Translations under genes and position numbers: made by a program
Assembly: GCA_029339505.1 (NCBI GenBank)
Contig: JAQISU010000070.1
Location: forward strand, 1,917,501 to 1,981,500
Reading direction: 5' to 3'
Origin: Unio delphinus
Lineage: Eukaryota > Mollusca > Bivalvia > Unionida > Unionidae
DNA length: 64,000 bases
The notes under the pieces: generated by a model
What the model saw: the letters and a program-made list of their open reading frames with translations, nothing else
Told to the model about the DNA's origin: nothing
Database searches by the model: none
Part shown: positions 62,343 to 64,000 of the stretch, in pieces
Position numbering within the stretch: the stretch's first letter is position 1
Layout of the letters: every line of letters begins with the position of its first letter

Positions 62343-62762
62343 TTACCCGACCATTGATTGCCCGACCATTTTATCATCGACCCTCATTTTTTTTAGCCGA
62401 CCCTCAAAGGGTATGTCAAAAATCGATGGACGATGTGTCAGATTGATCAATGAAAAAGTGTGGAAACTGTCAGTATTATTTATTTTATATACAATTATGA
62501 CACTTTCCACAAACCTGATAGAAGCTGTTATAGGATGAAATAACACTTCCATGACCATATCAAAAATCATCCGACATGTAACAAAAGTGGAGCAACTCAC
62601 AGCATTATTAATTTTATATACAATTATGTGACTTGCTCCATCAATGATAGAAGGTGTCTCACGATGAAATAACACTTCTATGACCGTATCAAAAATCATC
62701 CGACATGTCAAAAAGTGGGAAAAAGTGTTTTGCAATTGAAAAATGGTTTCTGATTTCAAATA
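62343..62762. promoter_or_regulatory. Two hairpin repeat units, C
   Basis: Unit 1 pairs 62460-62471 with 62499-62510 (GTGGAAACTGTC / GACACTTTCCAC); unit 2 pairs 62588-62600 with 62628-62640 (GGAGCAACTCAC / GTGACTTGCTCC). Both keep the central C.C mismatch and the TATATACAATTATG loop and are followed by the conserved flank ending CATCCGACATGT. Confidence 0.7.
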
Positions 62763-63418
62763 ATGGTCAATGAAGCATTAACAACCCGATTGGCTCGTGA
62801 ACGACTGGATGCAATCAGGAGATTTGTACCAATTCGTGACACTGTAAGAAATAAACTGCAACAACGACAGAGTTTACAAACTGATTTTGCTCTGGGGTCT
62901 GAAGAGTTGTTTAAACCAGTAACCACAGCAACGAAAGGGGTAGAGCGTGCTATACTGGGAGATGGTCCCGAGACGGGAAAATCTGTTATTGGTGAACTTG
63001 AAAAAATAGCAGCGAAAACTGAACAAACAAAACAAATAGAATCAAAGAGAACAGTAGATGATTTACGCATGAGATTTAACGAAGAAGGGTTAGCAGCAAT
63101 TGATGAGACTGATCCAACAGAAATTCCTACGCTTGTTGTTACTTCTTATGAAAACAGAAAAAAAATGTTGAAACCAGAACATCATAAGTTTGTTAAGAAT
63201 TTCACTCACTGGGCTGATATATTCTACAAAATCAAAACTGGAAAAAGTCAAAAAAAGACAAATAGTGCATCATACATTGAATATATCAGGATGGTGGGTC
63301 ACGTGTATAATCAATATGAAGAACTAAAACAACAACAAAAACCGCCAAAATTGCAAAGAAAGCGAGAGCAACCTGCAAAGAAAATATCTTTCTCTCCTAA
63401 AAAACAACAACTACCACC

Positions 63419-63450
<32 letters not shown>

Positions 63451-63737
63451 ATTTACAAGAAACGGATGTAGAAAAACTAGATGAAGCAACTGGTTATAGC
63501 GGAAGTGGATTGCAAGATTCCAGTGGACCCCAAAGTGGGGTATGTCCTGATAGTGTTATCAATGATATATCACGATTAGATGTTCTTGTAGGAGGGTTCC
63601 GAGCTGGAAATAATTCACCGGAAATAATTAATGAATCAGCTGATATCTGTAGACGGTTATTTGCCGGCGGTATCATGGATATCAAAACATATCGACATTT
63701 CATTGACGAGTTAGCAAATGGGTATCATAGTGATTAA
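62763..63737 (+). CDS. Uncharacterised acidic/coiled-coil protein, C
   Basis: 324 aa. Ends conserved with B; the centre (RFNEEGLAAIDE, YENRKKMLKPEHHKF, HWADIFYKIKTGK) matches A instead of B. A poly-Asp run of ten residues precedes the conserved YLQETDVEKLDEATGYSGSG. Extra residues near the C-terminus (NNSPEIINESADIC) are absent from B. Confidence 0.75.
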
Positions 63738-63770
63738 ATAACAATTGAAAACACTATTGTTTTTATAATA

Positions 63771-64000
63771 ATGATCATCCATTACAATCATGATAAACTA
63801 ACCCCCGTCTATGTAGTTAATTCACGGTTTCCAGTTTATAGAGCATACTATGGAGATGGCCTCGGCAATACCATTTTAGGATTCTTTTCAAGAATGGCCC
63901 CAAAAGTGATGCCGTTAGCTAAACAGTTATCAATGAAAGCCATTGATGTTATTCGTGATAAGGGTGTTAGTACTGTTGGTGATCTTGCCGGGAAAGCGTT
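63771..64000 (+). CDS. Small basic minor-capsid-like protein (pX-like), partial
   Basis: The first ~76 codons, nearly identical to 35845 in B (VYRAYYGDGLG, ILGFFSRMAPKV), from TATAATAATG; runs off the window. Confidence 0.6.
   Translation, partial: MIIHYNHDKLTPVYVVNSRFPVYRAYYGDGLGNTILGFFSRMAPKVMPLAKQLSMKAIDVIRDKGVSTVGDLAGKA

Larger units (their letters stand above)
55123..64000. mobile_element. Polinton-like element C (left 8.9 kb; right end off window)
   Basis: It starts AGCAGCAGAAGGGGCGA at 55123; TGTGA (55118-55122) is the presumed target duplication. Gene order as B. It has a stop in the ATPase, a stop and a frameshift in the polymerase, and a deletion removing the zinc-finger gene, but the integrase, zinc-ribbon/PLA2, HNH/NUMOD, 118-aa-type and acidic protein genes are open. 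Very similar to B in sequence. Confidence 0.88.

Overview
The window looks like nuclear DNA of an invertebrate animal, most likely a mollusc or other lophotrochozoan. This rests on inference: AT-rich host DNA with many microsatellites, tRNA-derived SINEs, and one intronless STELLO/DUF288-like glycosyltransferase gene. About 43 of the 64 kb belongs to four copies of one Maverick/Polinton-type (adintovirus-like) integrating element, named A, D, B and C here in window order.

Element A (1..8944, left end off the window) is inserted inside an older, diverged and partly broken copy, element D (8945..19567, left part missing). D in turn ends inside a host 30-bp tandem repeat (19568 to about 23180). 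Element B (26927..41832) is complete: 14.9 kb, 270-bp terminal inverted repeats, and a perfect 5-bp target duplication TAGAT. Element C (55123..>64000) is a close relative of B with several disabling changes, inserted next to a tRNA-SINE fragment.

Gene order in the complete copy B, left to right, is: packaging ATPase (-); zinc-ribbon + phospholipase-A2 protein (+); DDE integrase (+); HNH (-); family-B DNA polymerase fused to an SF1 helicase (-); small zinc-finger protein (+); HNH/NUMOD homing-endonuclease-like gene (+); two uncharacterised proteins (+); then a structural block (+) of small pX-like protein, double-jelly-roll major capsid protein, pVI-like protein, adenain-like protease, fibre/spike-like protein, two-TM protein and penton-like protein. 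Integration, replication, packaging and virion genes are therefore all present, as expected of an endogenous virus-like element.

The main unusual observations are these. (1) In all four copies, including the diverged D, the zinc-ribbon and PLA2 domains lie in different frames joined at an in-phase A-AAA-AAC (or AAG) heptamer inside an A9 run, which points to programmed -1 frameshifting. (2) The polymerase gene is a PolB-SF1 helicase fusion with an HNH domain at its end and a variable basic 30-residue repeat array at its start, the array being absent from D. (3) Long-stem hairpins upstream of the acidic protein gene differ in sequence between copies with compensating changes, yet keep one central C.C mismatch. 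(4) Short palindromes are inserted in frame in coding sequence at sites that differ between copies. (5) Each element terminus is bracketed by inverted copies of the terminal motif.

Host DNA between the elements holds SINEs, minisatellites, microsatellites, a 43-bp-arm inverted repeat next to an (AT)n tract, a degenerate coding-like stretch, and the glycosyltransferase gene (50044..51381, minus).
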